From positions 73,407-137,406 of the forward strand of contig JAEZXR010000114.1 of assembly GCA_023419605.1 (NCBI GenBank): a stretch of DNA of 64,000 bases, read 5' to 3'. Positions 1-7,307 of the stretch are shown piece after piece (position 1 is the first letter of the stretch; every line of letters begins with the position of its first letter). The notes beneath the pieces were generated by a model. The model did not search any database and had not been told where the DNA came from. It saw only the letters and a list, made by a program, of their open reading frames with translations. Origin of the DNA: Bacillota bacterium (GTDB taxonomy: Bacteria; Bacillota; Clostridia; Acetivibrionales; JAEZXR01). The position numbers and the translations under genes were made by a program.

Positions 1-830
1 ATCCGGCAGTCCAGGCCTCGAATTTGATGGAGGAACTGCGGGTTTCCATCATGGAACCGAACTTTGTCGGGCTGGACAATTACAAATACTTTCTGAGTGA
101 ACTGACCTTTAAGGGAAACGAGATGGGAAGGCTGGGCAAATCCCTTACCAATACCCTTGTGATTACCATTGTTTCCGTCTTTATGGAATTGGTCCTCGGC
201 ATCGCCATTGCCTTATTAATAAACAGATCCTTTAAGGGAAGAGGGCTGGTCAGAGCTGCCATACTGGTTCCATGGGCCATTCCGACGGTTGTATCTGCCA
301 GAATGTGGCGTTTTCTCTACGACGGACAGACGGGAATCATCGCCCACTGGCTCGCCAAGCTTGGCATCGTGAGCGACACCGGGGTGTTGATGACCACGAA
401 ATTCGGGGCTTTTTCCTCCGTTATATTTGCTGATGTATGGAAAACAACCCCGTACATGGCACTTTTGCTTCTAGCGGGATTACAGACCATTTCCGAGGAC
501 CTATATGAAGCTTCCAATATTGACGGTGCTACGAAAATACAGAGCTTCTTTAGGATAACACTTCCACTTTTGAAGCCCACTGTACTGGTTGCATTGCTTT
601 TTCGGACGTTGGACGCATTTAGAATATTCGACCTGATCTATGTGCTGACAGGGGGAGGACCGGGAAATTCTACCGAGACCATTTCCATTTATGCGTATGT
701 GACCATGTTCTCGCAGATGGATTTCGGCAAGGGTTCCACACTCTCCATCGTGGTATTCCTTTGTATCTCACTGATCAGCATTATTTATATCAGAGTTTTA
801 GGCGCCGATGTTATGAAGAGCGGAAGCTGA
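1..830 (+). CDS. Sugar ABC transporter permease, MalF type (5' partial)
   Basis: Inner-membrane permease of a carbohydrate ABC importer (binding-protein-dependent transport system inner membrane component). The reading frame is already open at position 3, so the start lies upstream of the window; an internal ATG at 24 is not convincing because the family's first membrane helix would be missing. The visible part keeps FVGLDNY, several hydrophobic helices and the cytoplasmic EAA loop (EASNIDGATK followed by ITLPLLKP) that docks on the ATPase. It ends with TGGGPGNSTET and a last helix. A MalG-type partner begins 18 nt downstream, so the two are one operon. The substrate-binding protein is presumably upstream. 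The substrate cannot be told from sequence. Confidence 0.93.
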   Translation, partial: PAVQASNLMEELRVSIMEPNFVGLDNYKYFLSELTFKGNEMGRLGKSLTNTLVITIVSVFMELVLGIAIALLINRSFKGRGLVRAAILVPWAIPTVVSARMWRFLYDGQTGIIAHWLAKLGIVSDTGVLMTTKFGAFSSVIFADVWKTTPYMALLLLAGLQTISEDLYEASNIDGATKIQSFFRITLPLLKPTVLVALLFRTLDAFRIFDLIYVLTGGGPGNSTETISIYAYVTMFSQMDFGKGSTLSIVVFLCISLISIIYIRVLGADVMKSGS

Positions 831-848
831 TAGAAGGGGGGAATTGAG

Positions 849-1670
849 ATGAAGAAGCATGCAGGACCGATTTTTTATACCTTATTAGTTCTTTTTGTAT
901 TTGCAGTAATGTTTCCGTTTTACTACGTGTTTTTAACGTCCATAAGGAAACCGGATGAGATTTTTTCAAGCTTTAGCCTGATTACTCTCTTTCCATCCAT
1001 AGGTTCCTACATCAATGCATTTACCGTAAGGCCCTTTGCCAACTATCTTCTGAATAGCTTTATAGTATCCTTCGCATCCACTTTTTTATCGCTGGTGGTT
1101 GCTGCTTTTACAGCCTATGCGGTGGCAAGGCTCCGGTTCAGAGGAAAATCGATTCTTCTTGGGCTTGTGTTGGCCGTATCCATGTTCCCGCAAATTGCGA
1201 TTATATCGCCCGTATATATTTTTATGAAATCCCTGGGGCTCAGAAATACGTATCCCGGACTTATCATCCCTTATATCACCTTTGCCCTGCCCCTGGCCAT
1301 ATGGTATCTTACCACCTTTTTTAAGGAGATACCCTTTTCCCTGGAGGAATCGGCAAAGATCGATGGAGCCAGCCCGCTGCAAACCTTCTTTCTGGTTATT
1401 GCACCGCTGGCCGCACCGGGAGTTTTTACCACAGCCATACTGGTTTTCATCAACTCCTGGAATGAATACCTGTTTGCACTGACCATCAACACCGAGGATC
1501 ACATGAGGACGGTTACAGTGGGAATTACCATGTTCAATTCCCAGTACACCATACCCTGGGGAGAGATCGCGGCGGCTACCGTCATCGTAACGGTTCCATT
1601 GATTGTAATGGTGCTGGCCTTCCAAAAGCGTATTGTAGCGGGTTTGACTTCCGGGGCAGTGAAGGGGTAA
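849..1670 (+). CDS. Sugar ABC transporter permease, MalG type
   Basis: Second membrane subunit of the same carbohydrate importer, 273 residues, which is typical for MalG/UgpE-like proteins. It has an N-terminal helix (about residues 8-30), a block of five more hydrophobic segments and the EAA loop EESAKIDGASPLQTFFLVIAPLAAP. The C terminus GLTSGAVKG is a common ending in this family. A strong AAGGGGGG ribosome binding site precedes the ATG. The gene is followed by a hairpin terminator near 1759-1800, so the operon ends here. Confidence 0.95.
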   Translation: MKKHAGPIFYTLLVLFVFAVMFPFYYVFLTSIRKPDEIFSSFSLITLFPSIGSYINAFTVRPFANYLLNSFIVSFASTFLSLVVAAFTAYAVARLRFRGKSILLGLVLAVSMFPQIAIISPVYIFMKSLGLRNTYPGLIIPYITFALPLAIWYLTTFFKEIPFSLEESAKIDGASPLQTFFLVIAPLAAPGVFTTAILVFINSWNEYLFALTINTEDHMRTVTVGITMFNSQYTIPWGEIAAATVIVTVPLIVMVLAFQKRIVAGLTSGAVKG

Positions 1671-1758
1671 ACGGAACTTTTCAAACTGGAATAATTGCTG
1701 TGGGGAATTCCGATTTTACATCGATATGGATTTCCTTTATCGGACAGGAATAGGATTT

Positions 1759-1802
1759 AGCCTTGAAACGGTCTGAAAGACTGGGTTTTAAGGCTTTTTA
1801 CT
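1759..1802 (+). terminator. Rho-independent terminator of the first ABC operon
   Basis: AGCCTT at 1759-1764 pairs with AAGGCT at 1790-1795. The interior stem AAAC/GTTT and a GTCT-GAA-AGAC tip extend the hairpin, and TTTTTACTTTT follows. Confidence 0.75.
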
Positions 1803-1912
1803 TTTAAAGGCTTTGATGCGGTTAAATTTTTGAACTAAATTTCCCTTGTTTTTGCAGTATTTTCTGAAGAATTTACGTTTAAATAATTGAAAGCATAGGA
1901 ATCAAGGAAAAG

Positions 1913-2470
1913 ATGGTGAAAATGGTGGAGAACGAAAAAAATATCTACATTCTTCTTACAGATACAGGAACTGTGTTTACCCGATTAATTAAACTATACA
2001 CCAAAGCACCCTTCAATCATGCCTCTATTGCATTTGACCGGGAGCTGAAGGAGGTTTACAGCTTTGGGCGGCTAAAGCCCCATAACCCTCTCATCGGAGG
2101 CTTTGTAAAAGAAAATATTCGCGGACCTTTGTTTATACATGCAAAATGCGCTTTATATTGCTGTACGGTGGAACCTTCCGCCTATGAACAGGTGCGCAGG
2201 CATGTTAGAAGGTTCGAAAAGAACCGGCATCAGTATAAATATAACCTCATAGGATTGCTGGGGGTCCTTCTCAATATAAATCTGCGAAGGGAAAATGCCT
2301 ACTTCTGTTCTGAATTTGTTGCCTCCGTGTTTCAGGAAAATGGAGTGGATATTATTGATAAGCCCTCTGCCCTTACCACTCCCGGAGATTTTGAAAAGTC
2401 AGAGGCTCTTCGGCTTCTGTACCAGGGGAAACTGGTCAATTACCGGTCGAGGGCATCAAAAATTGCCTGA
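1913..2470 (+). CDS. Permuted papain-like amidase (YiiX/YebB, C92-type), NlpC/P60 superfamily
   Basis: 185-residue soluble protein. The N-terminal half has the permuted-NlpC histidine in FNHASIAF (His36) and the C-terminal half has the cysteine in AYFCSEFVA (Cys132, followed by Glu134). This His-before-Cys order defines the circularly permuted NlpC/P60-like families. Family members are thought to cleave amide or thioester bonds in cell-wall or lipid substrates; the actual substrate is unknown. There is no signal peptide, so it is probably cytoplasmic. The start at 1913 follows AAGGAAAAG; a second ATG nine bases later is equally possible. It converges on the MATE remnant and overlaps its end by 15 nt. 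Confidence 0.8.
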   Translation: MVKMVENEKNIYILLTDTGTVFTRLIKLYTKAPFNHASIAFDRELKEVYSFGRLKPHNPLIGGFVKENIRGPLFIHAKCALYCCTVEPSAYEQVRRHVRRFEKNRHQYKYNLIGLLGVLLNINLRRENAYFCSEFVASVFQENGVDIIDKPSALTTPGDFEKSEALRLLYQGKLVNYRSRASKIA

Positions 2471-3128
2471 CTTGCCGATGGCAGCCTGTGTTCCCGCTAC
2501 AAAGCTCATCCGCTGCCATTCTCTGGAGCGCCAGCGCCGGTATAAGAGCAATCCGCGGAACCATTCATCAGCGGCATAGGCAAACCATATGCCCAGCAAA
2601 CCCAGATGGAAATGGATACCCAGCAGGTAACACAAGGGGAGGCTGATGCCCCACATGGAAAAAATAGTGATGACTTCTAACGATGGAAGACATGGTTGCA
2701 ATCAAGGCCTGCAAAAAGGAAGCGCCTCCTACAATCCACATGTACTGCATGGCATACTCCATCAACTCGTCCGGAAGGTTCATCAGCCGGAGTAAACTCC
2801 GGGAAAATACGGCCAGGAAAATACTGAGCAGAAAGCCCAGTGCAGCATTGACCATTAAGGAACAAACTGCGGCTTTGGAAGCGGAGGCAGTATCCCTGGC
2901 GCCGAGGTATTGACTGATAATAATGCCTGTTCCTAGAGAAACGATGGTGTACAGGGTCAAAACCATACTGATGATCTGGTTGGCAACACCAACGGCTCCA
3001 ACGGCCTGATCCGAATAATGGCTCAGCATTAGAACGTTGACATTCCCAAGAAGCATTCGAAACAGATTTTCCAAAAATATGGGCCATACAAGGGAAAACA
3101 GGGTTATTTTTTTATCCAGTGCCTTCAT
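2456..3128 (-). pseudogene. MATE-family efflux pump remnant (internal deletion and frame change)
   Basis: The first about 170 codons (from ATG at 3128, after AAAGGTA) encode a normal MATE N terminus: ALDKKITLFSLVWPIFLE, the NVNVLMLSHYSD segment and helices up to ALIATMSSIVRS. Near 2675-2690 the frame is lost, and a different frame continues directly with a MATE C terminus (FSMWGISLPLCYLLGIHF, then FAYAADEWFRGLLLYRRW) and a stop at 2456. Intact MATE proteins have about 450 residues, so roughly half of the protein, the middle helices, is missing. The two parts sit where two MATE repeats look alike, so a deletion between similar sequences is a plausible origin (inference). The product cannot be a working transporter. 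Confidence 0.85.
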
Positions 3129-3352
3129 AAGAGTACCTTTCGATATGGATTTATTTGCTATAAGCTTTTCCGCGAATCGAGAGCGGTTTCTATTGCAGTA
3201 GAACAATAGAAGCCGCCGCTTTCGCATATTCGTAACTTTTAATATTGCTCTATAGAAATTATAAAGCTATAATAAAAGTAAAAACATACACAATTTTGCG
3301 AAGGATATTTGCGATATTGTTATTTGAAAATTATAGAGGGGAAAGGAAATGT

Positions 3353-4216
3353 ATGATCAATATCTCCGGAAGCAGCAGAAGTTATTGGAAGGAGTCTGGA
3401 TTCCAGGACCATGAGAAGTATATCCTGGTCAACTGCTGTGGATATCAAAAATTTCTCACCCGTGATTTTAAAATAGCCAGGCATCAGGGGCGGGTGGATT
3501 ACCAGATTATCTATTTGATAAAGGGCAGCGGGTACTACGAGTTTGATAATGAAATCACAAAGCTGGAGGAGGGAAGCGTTATTGTTTTTACGCCGGGACA
3601 GCCCCAGCATTACCATTACCGGTTGGAAGATTCAACGGAACTGTACTGGATTCATTTTACCGGGTATGGAGTTGAGGAGGAATTGATGAAGGTAGGACTC
3701 CTGGGAAGAAGATTCTACTCCATCGGCGTTTATGACGAGTGTACCGAATTGCTGGCGAAAATCATGCAGGAACTCCAGCTTAAAAAGCCTCTCTACATGC
3801 AATATTCCGTAGGATACTTTCTTCAGCTGCTTGCCTGCATCGCCCGGAAACTGGAGAGCCTGACGGATAATCAAAGCATTACCAATGAGGACAGCTTCAG
3901 TAAAATCATTGCCATCATGCATTTGAAATATAATGAAGCCTATTCTGCTGAGTACTATGCAAAAATGTGCAATCTTGGAGTTTATAGTTTTATTCATAAG
4001 TTCAAAAAACTGACAGGATTATCTCCCTTGCAGTACATAACCAAAATACGCATGGAGGAAGCGAAGTACCTGATTTCCCGTTCTTCTCTGAGCATCAAGG
4101 AGGTCTCCGATATCGTCGGCTATGAAAACCCCTTGTATTTCAGCCGGGTGTTTAAAAATGTCATTGGCGTATCTCCCAGTTTTTATAAAAAGAACACAGT
4201 TTTGCAGCCGGAATAG
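3353..4216 (+). CDS. AraC-family transcriptional regulator
   Basis: 287-residue regulator: an N-terminal cupin-like sensing domain (about 20-150; QIIYLIKGSGYYEF, VFTPGQPQHYHYRL, LYWIHFTGYG) and two C-terminal helix-turn-helix motifs (about 190-285), including the signature SLSIKEVSDIVGYENPLYFS and RVFKNVIGVSPSFYKK. The family controls sugar-use genes in response to a small ligand. I chose the ATG at 3353 because GAGGGGAAAGGAAA lies just before it and upstream codons (LYRNYKAIIK) do not look like the family. It is divergent from the MATE remnant. Its target is unknown; the nearby ABC operons are candidates. Confidence 0.92.
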   Translation: MINISGSSRSYWKESGFQDHEKYILVNCCGYQKFLTRDFKIARHQGRVDYQIIYLIKGSGYYEFDNEITKLEEGSVIVFTPGQPQHYHYRLEDSTELYWIHFTGYGVEEELMKVGLLGRRFYSIGVYDECTELLAKIMQELQLKKPLYMQYSVGYFLQLLACIARKLESLTDNQSITNEDSFSKIIAIMHLKYNEAYSAEYYAKMCNLGVYSFIHKFKKLTGLSPLQYITKIRMEEAKYLISRSSLSIKEVSDIVGYENPLYFSRVFKNVIGVSPSFYKKNTVLQPE

Positions 4217-4507
4217 GGCTTGAAAAATTTGCTTTATAGTAAAATCTATTGTGATATCTTTGTTCTTTATTCCAGGACAGCGCCCCGTATGCAGGGTGCC
4301 ATCTTTTAGTTTTAGTATGGAGGTTTTTGCAGTGCCAAAGGGTGAATTCCGCTGCTTATTTTCCAACCATACTGTAATAAAATTGATTGCCTGAAATATA
4401 CTGGACTTTATTACAATAAGTACTGTTTATTCCTTGGAAAAGCGTGGTAATCATATTTTAATTTATTCGGTAATACCCACTATTCCAAAGAAAGGACGTG
4501 GTTTCAG

Positions 4508-5770
4508 ATGCTTAAAAACTACATATGCCATGGTGATTGTGAGGAATATCTTCAAAGCTTTATCAATTCGATGTGTGAAGCTTTTGCGCTTCATGAGATT
4601 ATCTGCGATGACGAGGGAAATCCCTGTAATTACAGTTTTTTGGCAGTAAACCACGCTTTTTTGGAAGTGACGGGCCTTACCATGGAGGCAGTTACGGGGA
4701 AAACGGTACTTGACATATACCCTGACCTGGAGGGCCAATGGATTGAACTATATGGAAGGGTAGCTCTCAGCGGCACTTCCTTGCAGTTTGAGAGATACTT
4801 CCTAACTTTGGGCAAGCATTTCAAGGTCAGTGCCTTTAGTCCTATGAAAGGACAGTTTATTACCCTGTTTTCCGATATTACCGAATTCAAGAAGGCAGAT
4901 GCTGCATTGAAAAAACATCAGATTTTGTTTGAAAACGCCCAGGATATCGTACTATACGCCAAACCTGACGGCAGCATTATCGATGCGAACAAAAATGCAT
5001 TGTACAAGTACGGTTATTCCTACGATGAGCTCTTGCTTTTGAGTATTCAGGACATAAGAGACCCTTCCGTGAGGGACAGGCTGGATGAGCAAATGAAGAG
5101 GGCAGACACCACGGGTGTGGTGTTTGAGAGTATCCATGTAAAAAAAGACGGCACAAGTTTTCCGGTAGAAGTGAGTGCGAAAAGTACGGTTATAGAGGAG
5201 GAAAGAGTAAGGATCCACATTATAAGGGATATCACCGAAAGAAAAAGAGCAGAGGAAAGAATCGTATATCTGGCGAATTATGATTCTCTGACGGGAATTG
5301 CCAATCGCAGCTATTTAATGCAGCAGTTTGACACCACCCTTGAACAGGCTGTAAGGGGGAATTTCAAGTTTGCCATTATGCTGTTGGATGTAAACCGGTT
5401 TAAGACTATCAATGATACCTATGGACATAATGCAGGAGATAAAGTATTGAAGGAAACAGCGGACAGAATTAAAAATTCCGTTAGAAAAGTCGACACCCTT
5501 GGACGGTTGGGCGGGGATGAATTTATCGTTATCCAGCCCTTTATAAAAGGAAAGGAAGATGTTTCAGCCTTTGTACAGAGGATTCTCAAGGAATTTGAGG
5601 CTCCCGTCGAATTGGACGACGGTACAAAATTTAACATAAGCATTAGTTTGGGAGTCAGCCTCTATCCTGATGACGCCGAAGATGCAAAAAATCTCATTCA
5701 CTGTGCGGATACTGCGATGTATAAGGCAAAACAAAAGGGAGGAAATCATTTCGATTTATATGTGCGATAA
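4508..5770 (+). CDS. Diguanylate cyclase with two PAS domains
   Basis: Makes cyclic-di-GMP from two GTP. Two PAS sensor domains occupy about residues 10-125 and 135-250 (the second ends in the usual IHIIRDITERKRAEERI linker). The GGDEF domain follows from about 255 to 420 (LANYDSLTGIANRSYLM start). The active-site GGDEF is intact at 335-339 and an inhibitory-site RxxD (RKVD, 326-329) sits five residues ahead, so product inhibition is expected. There is no membrane helix, so the signal is probably sensed in the cytoplasm. There is no EAL or HD-GYP domain. The AAAGGACG before the ATG is a fair ribosome binding site. A c-di-GMP-II riboswitch is present at 55.1 kb in the same window. Confidence 0.95.
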   Translation: MLKNYICHGDCEEYLQSFINSMCEAFALHEIICDDEGNPCNYSFLAVNHAFLEVTGLTMEAVTGKTVLDIYPDLEGQWIELYGRVALSGTSLQFERYFLTLGKHFKVSAFSPMKGQFITLFSDITEFKKADAALKKHQILFENAQDIVLYAKPDGSIIDANKNALYKYGYSYDELLLLSIQDIRDPSVRDRLDEQMKRADTTGVVFESIHVKKDGTSFPVEVSAKSTVIEEERVRIHIIRDITERKRAEERIVYLANYDSLTGIANRSYLMQQFDTTLEQAVRGNFKFAIMLLDVNRFKTINDTYGHNAGDKVLKETADRIKNSVRKVDTLGRLGGDEFIVIQPFIKGKEDVSAFVQRILKEFEAPVELDDGTKFNISISLGVSLYPDDAEDAKNLIHCADTAMYKAKQKGGNHFDLYVR

Positions 5771-5807
5771 GTTATAGGTCGCTCCATTATAATGTTGAAG
5801 GAAAAAC

Positions 5808-5907
5808 TGTAGGGGCGGGTTCCAAACCCGCCCACTCTGATTTTATACCACGATCCAGAATCAACTGCGTTGCCGAATTCAGGGCGGGTTTAGAACCCGC
5901 CCCTACA
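5808..5907 (+). repeat. MITE-like double palindrome (GGGCGGGTT family)
   Basis: About 100 bp bounded by a perfect 14-bp terminal inverted repeat, TGTAGGGGCGGGTT at 5808-5821 and its complement at 5894-5907. Each end is itself a small hairpin (GGGCGGGTT-nnn-AACCCGCCC). The GC-rich ends contrast with the AT-rich surroundings. There is no coding potential. It resembles short non-autonomous interspersed repeats found between genes of many Firmicutes. Confidence 0.8.
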
Positions 5908-5970
5908 AGGATGAAAGGAATACACCCGGAGAGAATAGTCAGGGCACGTGAAAAATTTTTAACTTACCTA

Positions 5971-5999
5971 TTGACAATAGTTTAGGAAAGCATTAAACT
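5971..5999 (+). promoter_or_regulatory. Candidate sigma-A promoter for the aspS leader
   Basis: TTGACA at 5971-5976, a 17-nt spacer, then TAAACT at 5994-5999 (four of six matches to TATAAT). Transcription from here would start at about 6006, exactly where the tandem hairpin units begin, so the units and T-boxes would be on one leader. Confidence 0.5.
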
Positions 6000-6002
6000 A
6001 CG

Positions 6003-6103
6003 TATAATAATAAAACTATAAAAAATATTTAAAAGTAAGTTTTATTGAAACACGTTTACCGGAAAGAGTGAATTAAGGAAATCTAATCTTTCCTATGTGT
6101 TAT
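6003..6103 (+). ncRNA. Structured tandem unit, copy 1 (unknown RNA or operator)
   Basis: AT-rich unit opening with TATAAT. Hairpin A: AATAAAACT (6009-6017) pairs with AGTTTTATT (6038-6046). Hairpin B has an outer 7-bp helix (AACACGT 6049-6055 with ATGTGTT 6095-6101, one G-U), an asymmetric internal loop (TTACC on the left, T on the right) and an inner 7-bp helix (GGAAAGA 6061-6067 with TCTTTCC 6087-6093), closed by a 19-nt loop. The second copy keeps the same layout with compensating base changes. There is no open reading frame. It matches no RNA family I can name. Confidence 0.6.
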
Positions 6104-6203
6104 AATAAAACTATAAAAAATATTTAAAAGTAGGTTTTATTGAAATGCGTTTAACGGTGAATCGTTAATTAATGAAAAATTTAATTCACCTACGCATTAT
6201 AAT
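6104..6203 (+). ncRNA. Structured tandem unit, copy 2 (unknown RNA or operator)
   Basis: Second copy of the unit. Hairpin A: AATAAAAC (6104-6111) with GTTTTATT (6134-6141). Hairpin B outer helix: AATGCGT (6144-6150) with ACGCATT (6192-6198). Internal loop: TTAAC on the left, T on the right. Inner helix: GGTGAAT (6156-6162) with ATTCACC (6184-6190). Against copy 1, two outer and three inner base pairs change on both strands and pairing is kept. The unit ends in TATAAT, directly before the first T-box. Confidence 0.6.
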
Positions 6204-6211
6204 AATTATAA

Positions 6212-6491
6212 CAACGATGATAAGGAAAAGTAACTTCCATTTCCTTCAGAGAGAAAGCATCGCGGCTGAAAGTGCTTTCAGGAATCATGCAAGTGAACGG
6301 ACACCTTGGAGTTGGCCGGAGGAAAGCAGGCGTACGCATTGCAAGTAAGCCGGTCCGTCAGCAGACGTTATATGCATTGAGTTGAACGGTGACAGTATGA
6401 ATCCACTGAAGCTGCTGTTACTGTTACTTTGGGTGGTACCGCGGGAATAAACCTCTCGTCCCAGAATGATTTCTGAGACGAGGGGTTTTTT
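6212..6491 (+). promoter_or_regulatory. T-box riboswitch 1, specifier GAC (Asp)
   Basis: Transcription-attenuating leader that reads uncharged tRNA. Stem I features in order: GATGATAAGGAAAAGTA (loop-E AGTA), CAGAGAG, GGCTGAAAG, and then GGACACCTTGGAGTTGG, which places the specifier codon GAC at 6300-6302 followed by A. The conserved T-box bulge GGGTGGTACCGCGGG is at about 6431-6445. A terminator follows at 6452. An Asp codon fits the aspartyl-tRNA synthetase downstream. The specifier was assigned by alignment with the second T-box, which has the same GAC-A in the same place. Confidence 0.88.
6452..6491 (+). terminator. T-box 1 intrinsic terminator
   Basis: CCTCTCGTC (6452-6460) pairs with GACGAGGGG (6477-6485) and is followed by TTTTTT. 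The T-box bulge just upstream gives the competing antiterminator. Confidence 0.9.
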
Positions 6492-6612
6492 ATTATCCAG
6501 GAAAGTTCTCTTTCCTGGATAATAAAAAACATTAAATTTATGCGTGTGCCAGCTTTTCCGTATACTTTGGAAAGGCACATGCGCAAACAAAAGTGGCAAA
6601 GCCACCTTTGTT
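6490..6612 (+). repeat. Post-terminator structured module, copy 1
   Basis: Begins with a perfect 16-bp hairpin (arms 6490-6505 and 6510-6525), then a second hairpin (GTGTGCC with GGCACATGCGC, about 6542-6583) and a small third one (GTGGC-AAA-GCCAC, about 6593-6605). The same block follows T-box 2 at 7091-7213. One base pair of the first hairpin changes on both sides between copies (A6495-T6520 becomes G7096-C7121). Confidence 0.7.
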
Positions 6613-6737
6613 ATTGGATCCAATACCTTACTTTATGATTTGAGTACTCAAACAGCCGGCACGGGATGCGGCTATAGGCAGCATCCCGACAATAGAATAG
6701 GGAAAAGAACGATGAACGGAAAAAGTATTCTAAAGGA

Positions 6738-6831
6738 GGCTGTGAAAAACATAGGGGTTCTTTTTCGTGGGCTGCTTGCAGGGCACTGCACGCGGTGTAG
6801 CGAAACCTATAGAACCACTTTTTTCACAGCC
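6738..6831 (+). mobile_element. Possible MITE or extra arm inside T-box 2 stem I
   Basis: 94 bp with perfect 12-bp inverted ends, GGCTGTGAAAAA (6738-6749) and TTTTTCACAGCC (6820-6831), more GC-rich inside. It is absent from T-box 1. I see no clear target duplication, so it may be an RNA arm grown in place rather than an insertion. Confidence 0.4.
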
Positions 6832-7052
6832 ACCTGTAACCCAGCCTCCAGGGAGAAGGTATCGTGACTGGAAGTACCTTCAGGAATTGGATAGAAGAAA
6901 AGACATCCGGGAGTTGGCTGGAGGAAAGCACGAAAGTGCGAGTAAGCCAGCACGCGGGTAGGCGTTATGGACATTGAGAGGAGTGCAAAACCGGTAGGGC
7001 TTGTTACAGGTACCTGTTTTGTGTTCAATTTGGGTGGCACCACGAGAGTAAA

Positions 7053-7092
7053 CCTCACGTCCCGGAAGTAATTCTGCGGCGTGAGGTTTTTT
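7053..7092 (+). terminator. T-box 2 intrinsic terminator
   Basis: CCTCACG (7053-7059) pairs with CGTGAGG (7080-7086), followed by TTTTTT. Confidence 0.9.
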
Positions 7093-7213
7093 ATTGTCCA
7101 GGAAAGTTCTCTTTCCTGGACAATAAAAAACCTTGAATTTATGCGCGTGCCAGCTTTTCCTCATGCTTCGGAAAGGCATATGCGCAAACAAAAATGGCGA
7201 AGCCACCTTTGTT
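7091..7213 (+). repeat. Post-terminator structured module, copy 2
   Basis: Second copy of the module after T-box 1: a perfect 16-bp hairpin (7091-7106 with 7111-7126), a GCGCGTGCC/GGCATATGCGC hairpin and a TGGC-GAA-GCCA hairpin. About 95 nt after this block the aspS start codon is reached. Confidence 0.7.
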
Positions 7214-7307
7214 CTGGCAAAAAAAGATATGCCGTATTGTTCTTTCAAGCGGGTTTACCCTTGGGTACAAAATGAACAGAATAAAATGATAAGAAAGGTG
7301 AAGGATT

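Larger units (their letters stand above)
6709..7092 (+). promoter_or_regulatory. T-box riboswitch 2, specifier GAC (Asp), with enlarged stem I
   Basis: Second T-box in series. GATGAACGGAAAAAGTA (loop-E AGTA), AGGGAG, then AGACATCCGGGAGTTGG with specifier GAC at 6902-6904 followed by A. The T-box bulge GGGTGGCACCACGAG is at about 7032-7046 and a terminator at 7053. Between AGTA and AGGGAG it has about 120 nt where copy 1 has 15, mostly a hairpin with its own 12-bp inverted ends. Two T-boxes in series should make the response to uncharged tRNA-Asp steeper (inference). Confidence 0.86.

Noticed and set aside
1086..1625. Long open frame on the minus strand (179 codons)
   Set aside because: It lies entirely inside the MalG-type permease gene and its translation is low-complexity, polar and unlike any protein family.
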